The notes: generated from the letters alone by a model not told the origin. A stretch of 30,000 bases of DNA from Neocallimastix lanati (nom. inval.) (GCA_016946835.1 JACVTC010000023.1:857501-887500), one strand, 5' to 3'. Shown: positions 1 to 11,325, numbered from the stretch's first letter. Translations and numbers: made by a program.

Positions 1-1887
1 AATCGGAATACCATCGGGGCCGGGTGCTTTGTTATTTTTCATCGATGAAATAGTTTTTTTAATATCTTCAATCGTAATAGGACCATTTATATTCCAGGTA
101 GTGGATCTAAGACTAATATTCCTTAAAGCATGATTCCAGTAATTACGATTAAGGCTGTGACCTGAGGGATCCGAAGCAAGATCTTTATAATATTCAGCCC
201 ATCTATCTAATTGCTTTGAAGGAGAGATAATATCTTGACCAAACTTAGATTTAATGCAAGTAAGGGAGGTAGATGAATATGATGGTTTAGCCATTTTCTT
301 TAAACATCTCCAACCATTTTTGAAATCTTTATTCAAAAAATAATTACCTATTTTTACTATATTAGCCTTAAATCTAGCAGAACGAAATTTACTCTTAGTT
401 TTCTTGATTAATTTGCAAAGTTTTTCATATTTATTAAATTGTTCAAGGTAATTATCAACATTTTCACAATTAAAGTAAGGCTTAATATTCCGAAATGCAA
501 TATATTTTTCATGAGATAGTTTTTTAATGTAATAAGGACAATGAAAAGCAGAGCCCTTTAAATTTGTTGGAATAAAAGCCTTAATATCTTTCCCGATATT
601 ATTTGCTGTATTGATAAATTTTTCTACCATTTCATCAGCCGTAAGCGAATTGTAATGAGAATCAAGGTCATTTTCTAGGATTGAAAAATAATTATGTGAT
701 AAAATATCTGAATTTTTTGTTTTACAAATATGAGTTGACCATTTAGAAACTTTAGTAGGCCTTATAAAACCATCGGAGAGAACTTTGTTGCAAGAAAGTA
801 AAATAGGTTTATGATCAGAAATACCATAAAACGAAGTACAAACCGAGGTTTTATTAATATGGGATGCCAAAGCCTCATTATAGATGACATGATCAATGCA
901 AGATGATCTAGTACCTTTAGCATATGTAAATTGATTACCATATAAAGGAGCAATATACCAATTAGGAAAATTATTTGAAATGTATGTTTTGATCTTCTTT
1001 AATGACATGTTAAAGTCACCAACTAGGACAGCCGGAACATTTTTTCTATTGTGAAAACGTAACCATTGAGAGAGTTCATCAAAAGCAACTAGTCTTGCTT
1101 CCTTCCATTTGCTTTGAGGGAAGTAGATATTACCAATAGTACATTTTTGATTCCAAAAAGAAGTAATATTAACTGAAATGATATATTTGTATAAAAACGG
1201 TTCTTGGAAGAAAGAGCACGAAGAATGAACACCAATAAAGAGTCCTCTCATACCAGGGGTTTTAGGATTAGCTTTAAGGAAAACTGAGTTGTAATATGGA
1301 ATTAAAGGTGATGAAACATCTTTTGGTAGATATTTACTTTTTCCAGTTTCTTGTAGACAGATACATATAGGTTTAAAAGTAGAGTTGAGATACAAAATAC
1401 TATCTCGCTTTTCAGTATTCCAACCGTTAATATTCCAACTAACACAGAGATTAAAGAAAGAAGAATTTGAATTTAGATGGCTAGAGAAAAAATCTTTTGC
1501 CATAGGATTAAGTTCAACATCAATGTTTTTAGATTTCCTCGACTTGTTCATTTGATTCAGTTTATTACACAAGGACCAGGTAATTTTAGCTGTTTCAGGA
1601 ATTTCATCTCTTAAGAAATTTAAAACATAGAAAAAGATGAGATCATTTTTGTATTTATTAACCCTAATAATGAAGTATGAGCCATACCTTGGAGAAAAAA
1701 GTTTTTTAACATATGGAATAATTTCATTGTAGTAAGGGATCTTACTAATAACTTGTGCCATTAGTTTTCTAGGGGACCAAGAATTAAGGTCATGAATGAA
1801 AATAAGGCTATAATTATTCATATGATTTCCGAAGCAGTAGAAACCACGATGGAAGGGAGTAGTGTTAACAGAACTAGAAGCATCCAT
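1..1887 (-). CDS. Non-LTR (LINE) retrotransposon polyprotein, partial: EEP endonuclease plus start of reverse transcriptase
   Basis: The reading frame runs from an ATG at 1887 to the window edge, 629 codons without a stop; an in-frame TAG lies 12 codons upstream of that ATG (1924-1926), and it is the first ATG after the stop. Residues about 28-106 have a beta-alpha-beta-beta-alpha-beta look (LIFIHDL, GSYFIIRV, AKITWSL), which may be an RNA-binding RRM-like fold. Residues about 149-360 form an EEP endonuclease: WNINGW (151-156), LQET with E180, VGDFN (D291, N293), CIDHV (D332) and the terminal SDH (357-359). A Lys-rich helical linker follows, and the frame ends in KAPGPDGIPI (620-629), the standard entry motif of LINE reverse transcriptases. 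The protein would nick chromosomal DNA and prime reverse transcription at the nick. The catalytic RT and the 3' end lie outside the window. All visible EEP catalytic residues are intact, so the copy may be young. The N-terminal fold is inferred by eye. Confidence 0.93.
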   Translation of the reverse strand, partial: MDASSSVNTTPFHRGFYCFGNHMNNYSLIFIHDLNSWSPRKLMAQVISKIPYYNEIIPYVKKLFSPRYGSYFIIRVNKYKNDLIFFYVLNFLRDEIPETAKITWSLCNKLNQMNKSRKSKNIDVELNPMAKDFFSSHLNSNSSFFNLCVSWNINGWNTEKRDSILYLNSTFKPICICLQETGKSKYLPKDVSSPLIPYYNSVFLKANPKTPGMRGLFIGVHSSCSFFQEPFLYKYIISVNITSFWNQKCTIGNIYFPQSKWKEARLVAFDELSQWLRFHNRKNVPAVLVGDFNMSLKKIKTYISNNFPNWYIAPLYGNQFTYAKGTRSSCIDHVIYNEALASHINKTSVCTSFYGISDHKPILLSCNKVLSDGFIRPTKVSKWSTHICKTKNSDILSHNYFSILENDLDSHYNSLTADEMVEKFINTANNIGKDIKAFIPTNLKGSAFHCPYYIKKLSHEKYIAFRNIKPYFNCENVDNYLEQFNKYEKLCKLIKKTKSKFRSARFKANIVKIGNYFLNKDFKNGWRCLKKMAKPSYSSTSLTCIKSKFGQDIISPSKQLDRWAEYYKDLASDPSGHSLNRNYWNHALRNISLRSTTWNINGPITIEDIKKTISSMKNNKAPGPDGIPI

Positions 1888-2429
1888 GTTTAGAGTTAGT
1901 TGAGAAAAGAACTGACTTAATTTCTATTTAAAATGAATTGATTATAAGGATTGAATACCAAAGAATTATATATAAAATATTTAACATTTAAGTTTACTGA
2001 ATATAAGAGTTAATAGTTTCACATGAATTGTATTTCCTAAGATATATTTAAAAAACAATGTTAGTGGAAAAATTATTTATTCAATAAAATAATGTAAAAT
2101 AGTAAATTTAATTTATTTTTTTTTTTTTTTTTTATATGTTAAAATATTGTAAAAGGATATGAAAATTAAAAAAACCTAAAGTAAAAAATTAATATAGAGA
2201 TATAAAATAACATATATAACGATAAAAAAGTATATATATATATATAAAAAGTATAGAAAAAATATAGAAAAAATTTAAAAAATATAAGAAAAAAAAAACA
2301 ATATTGTTAGTAGTATAGTGTAAAAAATTCTTTTGATTGAATAATTGATTTAAAAAGCTACAGTTATGTTTTATATAAAAAGATTGAAATTGCATATAAG
2401 ATTGAAAAATAATTAAGATTTTATTATTA
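1888..2429. other. 5' flank / possible 5' UTR of the LINE, then AT-rich spacer
   Basis: The first 170 bases upstream of the LINE start codon (1888-2060) are more complex than typical spacer here and may be the element's 5' untranslated region. A T-run at 2115-2133 and simple A/T sequence follow. No target-site duplication or element boundary can be fixed from this window. The small frame on the minus strand at 2189-2395 is low-complexity Phe/Tyr/Ile and looks spurious. Confidence 0.4.
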
Positions 2430-2492
2430 TACTAATTGCTGAATCCCCTCAGAAACCATACAGCTTAGGTTCCATCATTGGGTATTATGATT
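2430..2492 (+). other. Short coding-like island, unidentified
   Basis: A less AT-rich patch inside simple sequence reads without a stop as AESPQKPYSLG followed by SIIGYYD and a TAA. Balanced amino acids are unusual for random sequence of this composition. There is no upstream ATG or convincing neighbouring exon. On the minus strand the same patch holds an ATGATGG and a CTGA flanked by CCC/GGG, loosely like snoRNA C and D boxes, but only 19 bases separate them. Gene relic, exon end or chance are all possible. Confidence 0.15.
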
Positions 2493-2613
2493 AACATAAT
2501 ATATATCATGATATATATATATATATATTTATGTTCTTATATATTGTAATATGTAAAGTTATTATTATGTACGTTTTGTTTTGTGTTAATATTATTTGAA
2601 ATTATGTAAAAAT

Positions 2614-2614
<1 letters not shown>

Positions 2615-2647
<33 letters not shown>

Positions 2648-2663
2648 ATAATAATAATAATAA
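2615..2663. repeat. Poly-A tract (31 A) followed by (AAT)n
   Basis: An uninterrupted run of 31 A (2615-2645) passes directly into an ATA/AAT trinucleotide repeat. A-run plus short tandem repeat can mark the 3' end of a retroposed sequence, but no element is recognisable on the left. Confidence 0.85.
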
Positions 2664-3048
2664 AATTTAATAATTTATCTTTAAATATGTAAAGGAAATA
2701 ATTAAAAAAAAAGTAATAATAATAATAATAATAATATTAATTAATATATAAATCTCAGTAATATACAAAACATATTTATGAATAAACCTATTTAATTTTT
2801 TTTTTCTTACTTTTAATAATAATAATTTATTACTATTTTTTTTTTTTTTTTATTTTTTTTTGTAAAATACATTTGTAAAAATTGAATGTAATTGGAGACA
2901 AATTTTTAAACTTTGGACTTTAAAGCAAACTCTCCTCTACAATGATGTCCCACAAATCAAAAAAAAACCGAAACTCTGATTTATTCAATAATCTATTTAT
3001 TAAAAAAAAAAAAAAAAAAAAAAGAAAAGAAAAAAAGAAAGTAAAAGT

Positions 3049-3080
<32 letters not shown>

Positions 3081-3083
3081 AAA

Positions 3084-3130
<47 letters not shown>

Positions 3131-3509
3131 GAATGAACTTAGATTTTAAAGTTAAAATTGATAAACTTTTAAAAAAAAATTATAATAAGCTTTACATGAA
3201 AAATTAATAAAAAAAAATTTTTTTTTTTTTTTTTTCATTCTTTTTAATTTATATATATATAAAATACTTTTTTATTTATACTTTTATTTTTTTTTTTTTT
3301 TTTTATTATTATTATTATAAAATAAAATAAAAATAAAAATAAAAATAAAATTAATAGATAGCAATAAGTTTATTACAATTGTGATGATTATAATTACTAT
3401 ATTAACTAATACTTTTGAAATGAAAATAATATATATATAAGAAATATCCAAAATTATAACAAAAAAAATTATACAAAAAAAATAGAAAATAAAAAATTAA
3501 AAAGCTTAA

Positions 3510-3548
<39 letters not shown>

Positions 3549-3875
3549 AAAATATTTTTTTTTTTATCTTTCTTTTGTATAATGCATTAATATGCTTTTT
3601 ATATATTTATATATATATGTAATACTATTTAAATTTATAGATTAATAATAATGTTTATAGATATTATTTAAATAAGGTTTGTTTTTCATTGTTTTAGTTG
3701 TAATGATTGTTGTTATCTAAATTATTTAATATTTTTTTATTAGTATTACTAAACTTTTTTTTTATTTAGATTTGTTTCTTTAAAAAAAAAAAAAAAAATT
3801 GAATAAAATCAAAAAGTAAAAATAAATGAAATAATACAAAATAAAAATAAAAAAATTTTTTTTTGCTTATATAAT

Positions 3876-3908
<33 letters not shown>

Positions 3909-4136
3909 GTTTGTTTGCTTGCTTTTTTTTTTTTTTTTTTTTTTCATTATTTCTATTTACATATATTGTTTATATTAAATCTATATCTTTGTAATAATTT
4001 AAATTGAAATATTACTTTAAATTGTTTATGATATATTCTATAAAAAAAAATGGAATTGATTTGATTGTTTATAATATATATTTATATATATATTTTTATA
4101 TATGGGTTAAATGTATAATATAATTTTTTTCCATTA
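2664..4136. other. AT-rich spacer with long A and T homopolymers
   Basis: Mostly homopolymer and dinucleotide sequence: A-runs at 3002-3023, 3092-3127 (36 A) and 3513-3543 (31 A), a TA tract at 3049-3074, and a T-run at 3878-3907 (30 T). The plus-strand ATG frame at 2942-3136 is Lys-rich because it is poly-A and is unlikely to be a gene. Apart from the small island at 2895-2978, I see no gene or RNA here. Confidence 0.7.
2895..2978 (+). other. Short coding-like island, unidentified
   Basis: Between AT-only stretches, about 28 codons read as WRQIFKLWTLKQ, then LLYNDVPQ, ending at a TGA. Trp and Gln content is unlike poly-A/T noise. No start codon or splice partner is evident, so this may be the relic of a gene or transposon, or chance. 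A second frame begins with an ATG at 2942 but runs straight into poly-A. Confidence 0.15.
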
Positions 4137-4137
4137 A

Positions 4138-4187
<50 letters not shown>
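4137..4187. repeat. (TTA)n microsatellite
   Basis: About 16 uninterrupted TTA/TAT units lie about 250 bases downstream of the TLC gene's stop codon, probably in or just past its 3' untranslated region. Confidence 0.9.
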
Positions 4188-4438
4188 TCGTCTTTACTTC
4201 TATTGTATAAGTTTATGGCTTTATATACTTTTTTAAATTATTATTTCTATTGTAAATGTGGTTATGAATTGAATTTATACATATTATGTTTTATTTTATT
4301 TCTAATAAATGACATTTAAAAATTGGGAAGGCTTTATGATCATAATTATATTAATGAATGAATAAATAATATATATTCATATTACAACATATATGATTAT
4401 TATATATATATATATATTATTATTTTTTTTTAATTCAT

Positions 4439-5838
4439 TTACTCATTAGAATATTTTTTATTTTTCTTATATTCTTTTAATAATGGTGTGTTTTCCTTTG
4501 GTTTATTATAATTATCATTACTGTCATTAGAATTGATACTATTTCTATTATTCTTTAAATGAGAATTTATTTTATTTACAGTAATACTTTCTAATTCTGT
4601 ATCATAATTACTTGAAGAATCTTCTTCTTCTTCTTCTCCTGATTTATTCTTTGAAGAAGATTTAATTTTAGTCTTAGTATGATCAATGGCAACAAGTCTT
4701 GGTGAACTTGAAGCAGATGAACTTGGTGTTTCATCTGGAGCTGTCTTCTTTGGATGAATGATTTGAACAATGATTAGAGATAGCCAGTAATAATTTAAGA
4801 GTAAATGACTTAAGGCAAAGAATGGTAAACAGGCAATTACACCAAATGGTACGGGATTACCATGAAGATTATCTCTGTAATCCCAGAAACCTTTGCAAAG
4901 AATGTAGAAGACATAAGTATTCCAAATACCACGAACAATTAAATAAGTGATGGCAAAAATTAAATTATTAAAAAAGGCAATTTTTGAATCACGCATTTTC
5001 ATTCTAGAGAGATACCAACGTATATGAAGAAATGGAGTGGATAGTTCATTAATAATGAAAGAAGCCATAAAAACAGTGCCAACATTAAGATATAAACCTA
5101 AAAGGAAAGCTGACATACATACTACATGATGTAATAACATGGCCCTTGAAACTTTTTTTCCACTTATACGAATCATCATATATAAATCATATGTTAAGTA
5201 GGCTAAAACCCATAATAATACATCAACTCTTCTCTTAGTAATACCAAAAGCTAAATCCTTATTACTTTTTCTGTAAACAATATCAGTAATGGTGTGGGGT
5301 ATACATAAACTACAAAAATTTATTTAAATATTTATAATATAAAATTAAATATATATATATATTTATAGCATTAAAAATAAATTGTAGTTTATACATAAAA
5401 ATTAGTATTATTGTTTATTATAAAAATTTTATAAATAAAATAATGTATAAAAATAAATATAAAATAAATTATTCAATATAAATATTTTCATTTTAAATTT
5501 TTTATTTAAAAAATCATTATAAATTATTAAATCATAACTACAAAAAAAAAAAAAATAAAAATAAAAAAATAAAAAAAATAAAAAATAAAAAATAAAAAAA
5601 CTTACATAGTAACTAAAATAGCATGAAAAATAGAATTAGCTTTTGAAGTCCAATCTTTTTTTTGTTTATCACTAAGAGTATTATAGGTAGTAGAATACCT
5701 TTCAGAGCAACATTTTGCAACTACTTCAAAAAAGTAAAAGACATAAATACGTATGAAGATAATAATAGGAATAATATAGTAAAAAACTTTAGATGAATAT
5801 CTCATTTCATCCTTATCTAAATTAAAATATTCAAACAT
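4439..5838 (-). CDS. TLC-domain multipass membrane protein (TLCD4/TMEM56-like), two exons
   Basis: Exon 1 is 5838-5606 and exon 2 is 5309-4439; joined they give 367 residues. The 296-bp intron starts GTAAG and ends GTAG, splits codon 78 after its second base, and its removal restores one frame. The protein has about seven hydrophobic segments: near 18-40, 66-90, 105-125, 134-152, 155-175, 190-215 and 228-258. The TLC (TRAM-LAG1-CLN8) signature is present: the double His LLHHVV (H138, H139) and INELSTP (N165, E166) in the next helices. TLC proteins sit in the endoplasmic reticulum or other membranes and act on or sense lipids; ceramide synthases are one branch, but the short N-terminus without a Hox-like domain and the helix layout fit the TLCD4 type better. 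The last 105 residues or so are a cytosolic-looking tail rich in Ser, Asn and Glu, with an acidic GEEEEED stretch. The substrate is unknown. Confidence 0.88.
5310..5605 (-). other. Intron of the TLC-domain gene
   Basis: It begins GTAAGTTTTT just after the Val-Thr codons of exon 1 and ends TTTTTGTAG. Both flanking frames join in phase, and hydrophobic helix 2 is completed across the junction (AILVT, then ILCIPHT). The interior is almost pure A/T, far richer than the exons. Confidence 0.9.
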
Positions 5839-8616
5839 TTTTATTTTTGCTGTTCTTTTCCTATTAAAATATCTTTTTTATTAGGCTATATTAAATGTTT
5901 GCTTTGCTTTTAAATTGCTTTTTCCTTTTCCTTTTCCTTTTTTTTTTTTTTTTTTTTAAAAAAAATTTTTTCTATTTATAGTTTTTATAAAATTATATAT
6001 ATATTTTATAAAACAAAATTTTTATATATAAAATATAAATTATTTTAGTAATTTTAGTATATATTTCTTTATAAAATATTTTATAAGATACTTAAAAAAT
6101 TTATTTAATATTATAATAATAATTTTTTTTTTTTTTTTTTTTTTCGGGTTTTCTTTTATCTAATTTTAATTTTTACTATTTTGATATAACTACTTAATAT
6201 TTTTATTAAAATATATATTGTTATTGTAAAAAATTTCCAAACAAAAAAAATTTTTCTTTTTTTTACTCTTCCATATTGAATATTAAAAAATTGTTTATTA
6301 CTAATGTTTTTTGCGTGGTTTCACTATTAATTCTAGTTATTGAATTAAATATTGAATTATAATTATTATTAACTTCAAGTTGTTTTGATATTTATAAAAT
6401 TACTAAAAGATAATATTAAAGTTAAGATATAGATAAATTTTTTAGTATATTATTTTTTCTTTTCATTGTTTTTATTCATCTTTAATTGTGGTTGACTTCA
6501 TTCGTAGGATATGTTATTTATTTAAAATAATTAATACTATTTTTTATCATTTTATAATTCTAATACTTTAAATTCAATAATATATTTATGATAACCTTTC
6601 CTTTGTATATTATAACCTTCAAAACATAAAGTAAATATTAAACATAAATAAAATAAAAAATTAGATAAAAAAAAAATAAAATAAAAAATTAAAACTTTAA
6701 AAAATAATTAACAAAAAAAAAAAAAAAATTGTTTTTTAAATGTTTGAAAAATTAGTATGATAATATCCTACTAAATATGTTTCTTGTAATAATATACTTT
6801 ATATATAAATTGTATTATAAAGTTTTTTTATTCTTTTATTATAAAAATAAATAATAATTATTTGATAATTGTTTTTTTCTTTTGAAAAAATTATTAAATT
6901 AATAATAATTATTAATTTAATTCAATAGCAATACTTTTTATTTTAATTTATTTATTTAAAAAATCTATCAATACAAATAAAAAAAAAAAGGGTATTTTTA
7001 TTATATCATAAAATTATATTCACATTTAAATAAAACTTATTCTTTTGTTACAATATTAAAAAGAAATATTCATTCTTTTCTTTAAAAATTGATATATATA
7101 TATATATATTAATAATTTAAAAAGTATTAATTTTATTATAATTCTCAAATTAAAAGTATGTTAATTTATTGCTGTGATAACAATAACAAATGTTTCCCAA
7201 CTAAATGTATTAAATAAATATCCTTATTGAATTTTACATTTGCTTTCTCCACCAAATATTTTTTTTCTTTCTTTCTTTTTTTTTTTACAGTTTAACGTAA
7301 ATTAACTATAAAATAAATTATTTATATTTTAATGAAATTTATTTGTATTTATACTATTTTAAAATAAATTAAAAAAAAAAAATTTTTTTATATTATTTAT
7401 TATTTTATGTTTTTTTAAAAAAAAAATAATAATAAAAATATAAAGTTAATATTTTTGAATAATTTCTAATATATTATAAAAATTTTTTAATTTATATTTT
7501 ATTTTCATCATTTTTTATTCATTTTAAAAAAATAAAATAAAAAAAATTTATTATATTTAATGTCTTTATATTATAATATATTTATAATTAAAAGGTTTTA
7601 ATTAGTCGGTTATACTAAATAATTCCAAATTAATTTTCTCTATATAATATATATGGAGTAATATATAAAATTAAAAATATATATATATATTATTACTAAA
7701 GATTTTCATTAGTTTTTATATTTTTCTATTATTTAAATATATATAAAATATATATATATATTTTATGAGAATTATTTTTAAAATCGATAAATATAATTAT
7801 TGCCTATGCAAAATTAAATGATACAATTGTAATAGAACAATAATAAGTAAACTCTTTTGGTTAATATTAAGCATACATTTAAAAAAAAAAAAAAAGTTAT
7901 AATAAATAATTACATAGTAACATAGTATAATTCTTTAATGAATATTTCATTATTTCATTATTTATATTTTTATTGTAATTTTTATTATATTTTATAATTT
8001 ATTAAAAAAAAATTATTATTAAATATAAAACATAATATAAATAAAACCTAAATAAAAATTATTTAATAATATATTAGAGTATAATCTGTAATATATTTTA
8101 ATTTTTTTTCAATATTCGATATTCAACTATTCAACTATTTAAAATTATAAAAAAAAGTATTTTAATTGTTTTTTTTTTTTTTTTTTTAAGAAAAATCATG
8201 TTTTTTTATTTTTTTTTTATTTTCTTTTTTTTTTTTGGATTAATAGACTTTATTTATTTTATTTAATTAATTAAATATAAAAATATGAATGTATTTAAAT
8301 ATACTAAGTACTATATATAATAATATATTTAAATTTATTATTATATTCATTTCTTTTTCTTTTTTAATGGATGAATTGAAGTATATATAATAAATATACA
8401 GATTTAAATTGATTTAATATATTAATTGATATTCTACATTAACATTTAAAATTTAAAGAAAATAAATATATAGAATGATACAAAATAAGTATTATTATTA
8501 CTTCAATAAGAAAACACGTTGATATTTAATATTCAATACTATACTATATTATACTATTAAAAATAATTTCTTATAATTATTTAAATTATAAAAAATATAG
8601 AAAATTTAATAGAAAA
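5839..8616. other. AT-rich intergenic spacer upstream of the TLC gene
   Basis: This holds the presumed promoter of the TLC gene. A CT-rich stretch of three TTTTCC units runs into a T-run (5918-5957) within 120 bases of the start codon. The rest is A/T simple sequence: T-runs at 6123-6144 and 8170-8187, TA tracts near 7090-7110, 7675-7690 and 7740-7765. A slightly richer patch at 7150-7255 shows no convincing frame. No RNA gene was seen. Confidence 0.6.
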
Positions 8617-8998
8617 TAAATAATAAATAATAAATAATAAATAATAAATAATAAATAATAAATAATAAATAATAAATAATAAATAATAAATAATTAAATA
8701 ATAAATAATAAATAATAAATAATAAATAATAAGTAATAAATAATAAATAATAAATAATAAATAATAAATAATAAATAATAAATAATAAATAATTGAATAA
8801 TAAATAATAATAAATAATAAATAATAAATAATTGAATAATAAATAATAAATAATAAATAATAAATAATAAATAATAAATAATAAATAATAAATAATAATA
8901 ATAAATGAACAATAAATAAATAATAATAAATGGCAAATAATAAATAATAATTAAGGCAAATAATAAATAAATAAATAATAAAGAACAAATAAATTATA
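8617..8998. repeat. Heptanucleotide satellite (AATAAAT)n, about 380 bp
   Basis: The unit AATAAAT is repeated tens of times with occasional variants (AATTGAAT, AATTAAAT, short AAT insertions), which grow more frequent toward the right end where GGC and GAAC appear. Because seven is not a multiple of three, every frame of the minus strand cycles through the same heptapeptide YYLLFII. That explains the two overlapping stop-free minus-strand frames (8581-8988 and 8694-8936), which I regard as artefacts. Confidence 0.93.
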
Positions 8999-9962
8999 CA
9001 TTTTTATCTATAATAAATAATTAAAATAATATTTATATTAACTTATTATCAATAAGCTATTAAATTTTAAATAATAATTATTATAATATTTAATTTAGAG
9101 AAAAACATTTTAACTATAAAAGAATGAATAATTAAAAATATCATATAAAAAGAAAAAAAATTGGGGCACCTTTTTTTTTTTAATAAAAATGATATATATG
9201 ATATGTAAAAAATTGATTATAATTAAGGATATGAAATGATCTCTACAAACTTCAAAAAAAAAAAAAAAAAAAAAAAAATATATTAAAATAATAAATAATT
9301 AAATAAAAATTAGTTGTATATTAAATATATCAGGCTTTATTTATAAAGTATTAATTTTAAATAATAAATAATGATAAATATAATACTATTTATTTTAATT
9401 TTCAAATAGTGTAATAAATTTTATAAATAGCTCATTAACTTTTATAGGCAAAGGTTATATAATAAATACATAATCTTTTTATAAATATAATATTTTTTTT
9501 TAACTCTTAAATTATTCAATTTATTTTAGTATCATCAAAGTTTGAAAAGAAAACAAAATTTAAATTTTTAAAATTATTTAAATTTTTTTTTTTTTTGTTT
9601 ACTCTTTTCTTTTTCAAATATAAATCATCAAATTATATAAAATATATTATATATATTAATTATATCAGAATTATAAAATTTTAATTTATATAAATTTATA
9701 TAAATATAATTATATATTTATTAATTAATTAATTAAATGGTCAATATTATATATAAATATTTTATATATTTATTTATTTATTTAGTTATTCATTCATTTT
9801 TAAATGGTCAAAAATTAAAATTTATTAAATTATTTTATTTACTTATATTTAATTATTTTTATTAAAATTTTAATAATAAAAAAAAATTTTTTTTAAAATA
9901 TATTACATATACCGTATATAAATTATTATATAATTAATATTATATTTTTATATATTTTATTT
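8999..9962. other. AT-rich intergenic spacer
   Basis: Simple A/T sequence with an A-run at 9256-9278 and TA-rich blocks. The small GGGGCACC patch at 9163-9170 is isolated. I see no gene, RNA or mobile element. Confidence 0.6.
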
Positions 9963-10206
9963 TATTATTTCTTAATAAATTTTATTTTATTATATTATTA
10001 TATTATATTTTTTTATATTATAAATTATATCTTAAAAAATTTTATTTTATAATATTTTTATATATAATATTATAAATTATTTCTACTTTTTTAAAATTTT
10101 ATTTCATTTTATTTTTATTATATTATAAATTATTTCTTAATATATTTTATTTTATACATTATAAATTATTTCTATTTCTTAATAAATTTTATTTCATTTT
10201 ATTATA
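9963..10206. repeat. Degenerate minisatellite, about five copies of an AT-rich 36-55 bp unit
   Basis: Each copy contains a core close to TTATAAATTAT followed by TTCTTAA and TTTTATTT(C)ATTTTAT. The TTATAAATTAT core recurs at about 10018, 10070, 10123 and 10160, with a partial copy near 9966. Spacing is uneven and copies differ by small insertions. Confidence 0.6.
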
Positions 10207-11006
10207 TTTTATAAAATCATTTTTATAAAACTGTCATTTTTTTTTAAAATAAATTATATTTAATCACTAAATTATAAAAACTTTAAAAAGTTAATATTTA
10301 AACTCATTTTTTTACAAAATATAAAATAATAAAGCTTATTTTTTTTTTTTTTGTTTTTACCTTTTTTCATTATTTTATAATTAACAAAAAAAAAGTATAT
10401 ATATATATACGTATATTCATTTTGAAGAAATTTTACGAAATATTTTTATTTTTATTATAAAAAAAAATAGAAAAAACAATTATTTAAATATAAAGATATT
10501 TTAATAGTTTTATTTTTTCAAATAATAATTAAAAATATTAGAAAATAAATAAAAAAAATTTTTTTATTTATTATAATATAAATATAAATTCAAGATTTTT
10601 AAATTATATTATTTATATTTATATATGAAATTTTTAATTACAATTCTGTAGTACAAAAATAATTATGTATATATATATTATTTATTACGAATAAAAATTT
10701 ATTGTGTTACACATTATTGAAGTTAAGGAAACTTTATAAAAATCATTTATTTATTTATTTATTTTTGAAATAGTAAGAAAGAATAAAAATAGTATGAAAA
10801 AAAAAATTAAAAAATTAAACAATAAAACAAAAAAATACTATTAATGTTAATAATAACAATAATAAATAATAAATAATAATAAAATTTTTAAAAAAAAAAA
10901 AAAAAACAATAAATAAATAAAAATAGATAATTATTAGATAATTATTTTATTTTATATATTTATACATTTTTTATAAGTCTTTTAATAATATAAAAAAAAA
11001 AAAAAA
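10207..11006. other. AT-rich intergenic spacer
   Basis: A/T simple sequence with T-runs, an A-run at 10889-10905 and short (TTTA)n at 10746-10764. Nothing gene-like is visible before the island that starts at 11007. Confidence 0.6.
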
Positions 11007-11170
11007 CCCTTATGGTCATTTAAAAAGTTTCAAGAGGAACTAAATTATGAAAAAGTAACTTATGGGGCATAGGGAGTATCCTAGTACCAAGGGGAAGATT
11101 CAAACGTGAGGTGCGGTATCTGCACAATAGGTGTAGTATTAAACAAATGGAGAAGACTAATTTTTATTCT
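11007..11170 (+). pseudogene. Coding-like island with a frameshift, unidentified gene relic
   Basis: This patch is clearly less AT-rich than its surroundings. One plus-strand frame reads PLWSFKKFQEELNYEKVTYG and stops at a TAG (11068-11070). The frame shifted by one base then reads GIGSILVPRGRFKREV and continues with RYLHNRCSIKQMEK into A/T sequence. The two pieces meet at a GGGG run, so a one-base slippage there would join them. No start codon or family is recognisable. It may be one piece of a degraded gene that includes the island at 11756-11848 on the same strand, or part of an old transposon. Chance is less likely given the residue mix. Confidence 0.35.
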
Positions 11171-11254
11171 TTCATCATTTTCAATTATACCATTTCATGA
11201 TTTAAACTTTATTATATTTATATATACTAATTTTTTCATTTATTTATTTTACAA

Positions 11255-11286
11255 TTATTTATTTATTTACTTATTTATTTATTTAC

Positions 11287-11325
<39 letters not shown>

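Noticed and set aside
2435-2482. Box C/D snoRNA on the minus strand (ATGATGG, CTGA, CCC/GGG stem)
   Set aside because: Only 19 bases lie between the boxes and no C'/D' pair is present; a C/D snoRNA is normally 60 bases or more.
2942-3136. Plus-strand 64-codon ATG frame
   Set aside because: After about 20 codons it is only Lys and Ile/Tyr from poly-A and TA repeats.
8581-8988. 135-codon hydrophobic minus-strand protein
   Set aside because: It is entirely the AATAAAT satellite read in one frame; the same peptide appears in other frames.
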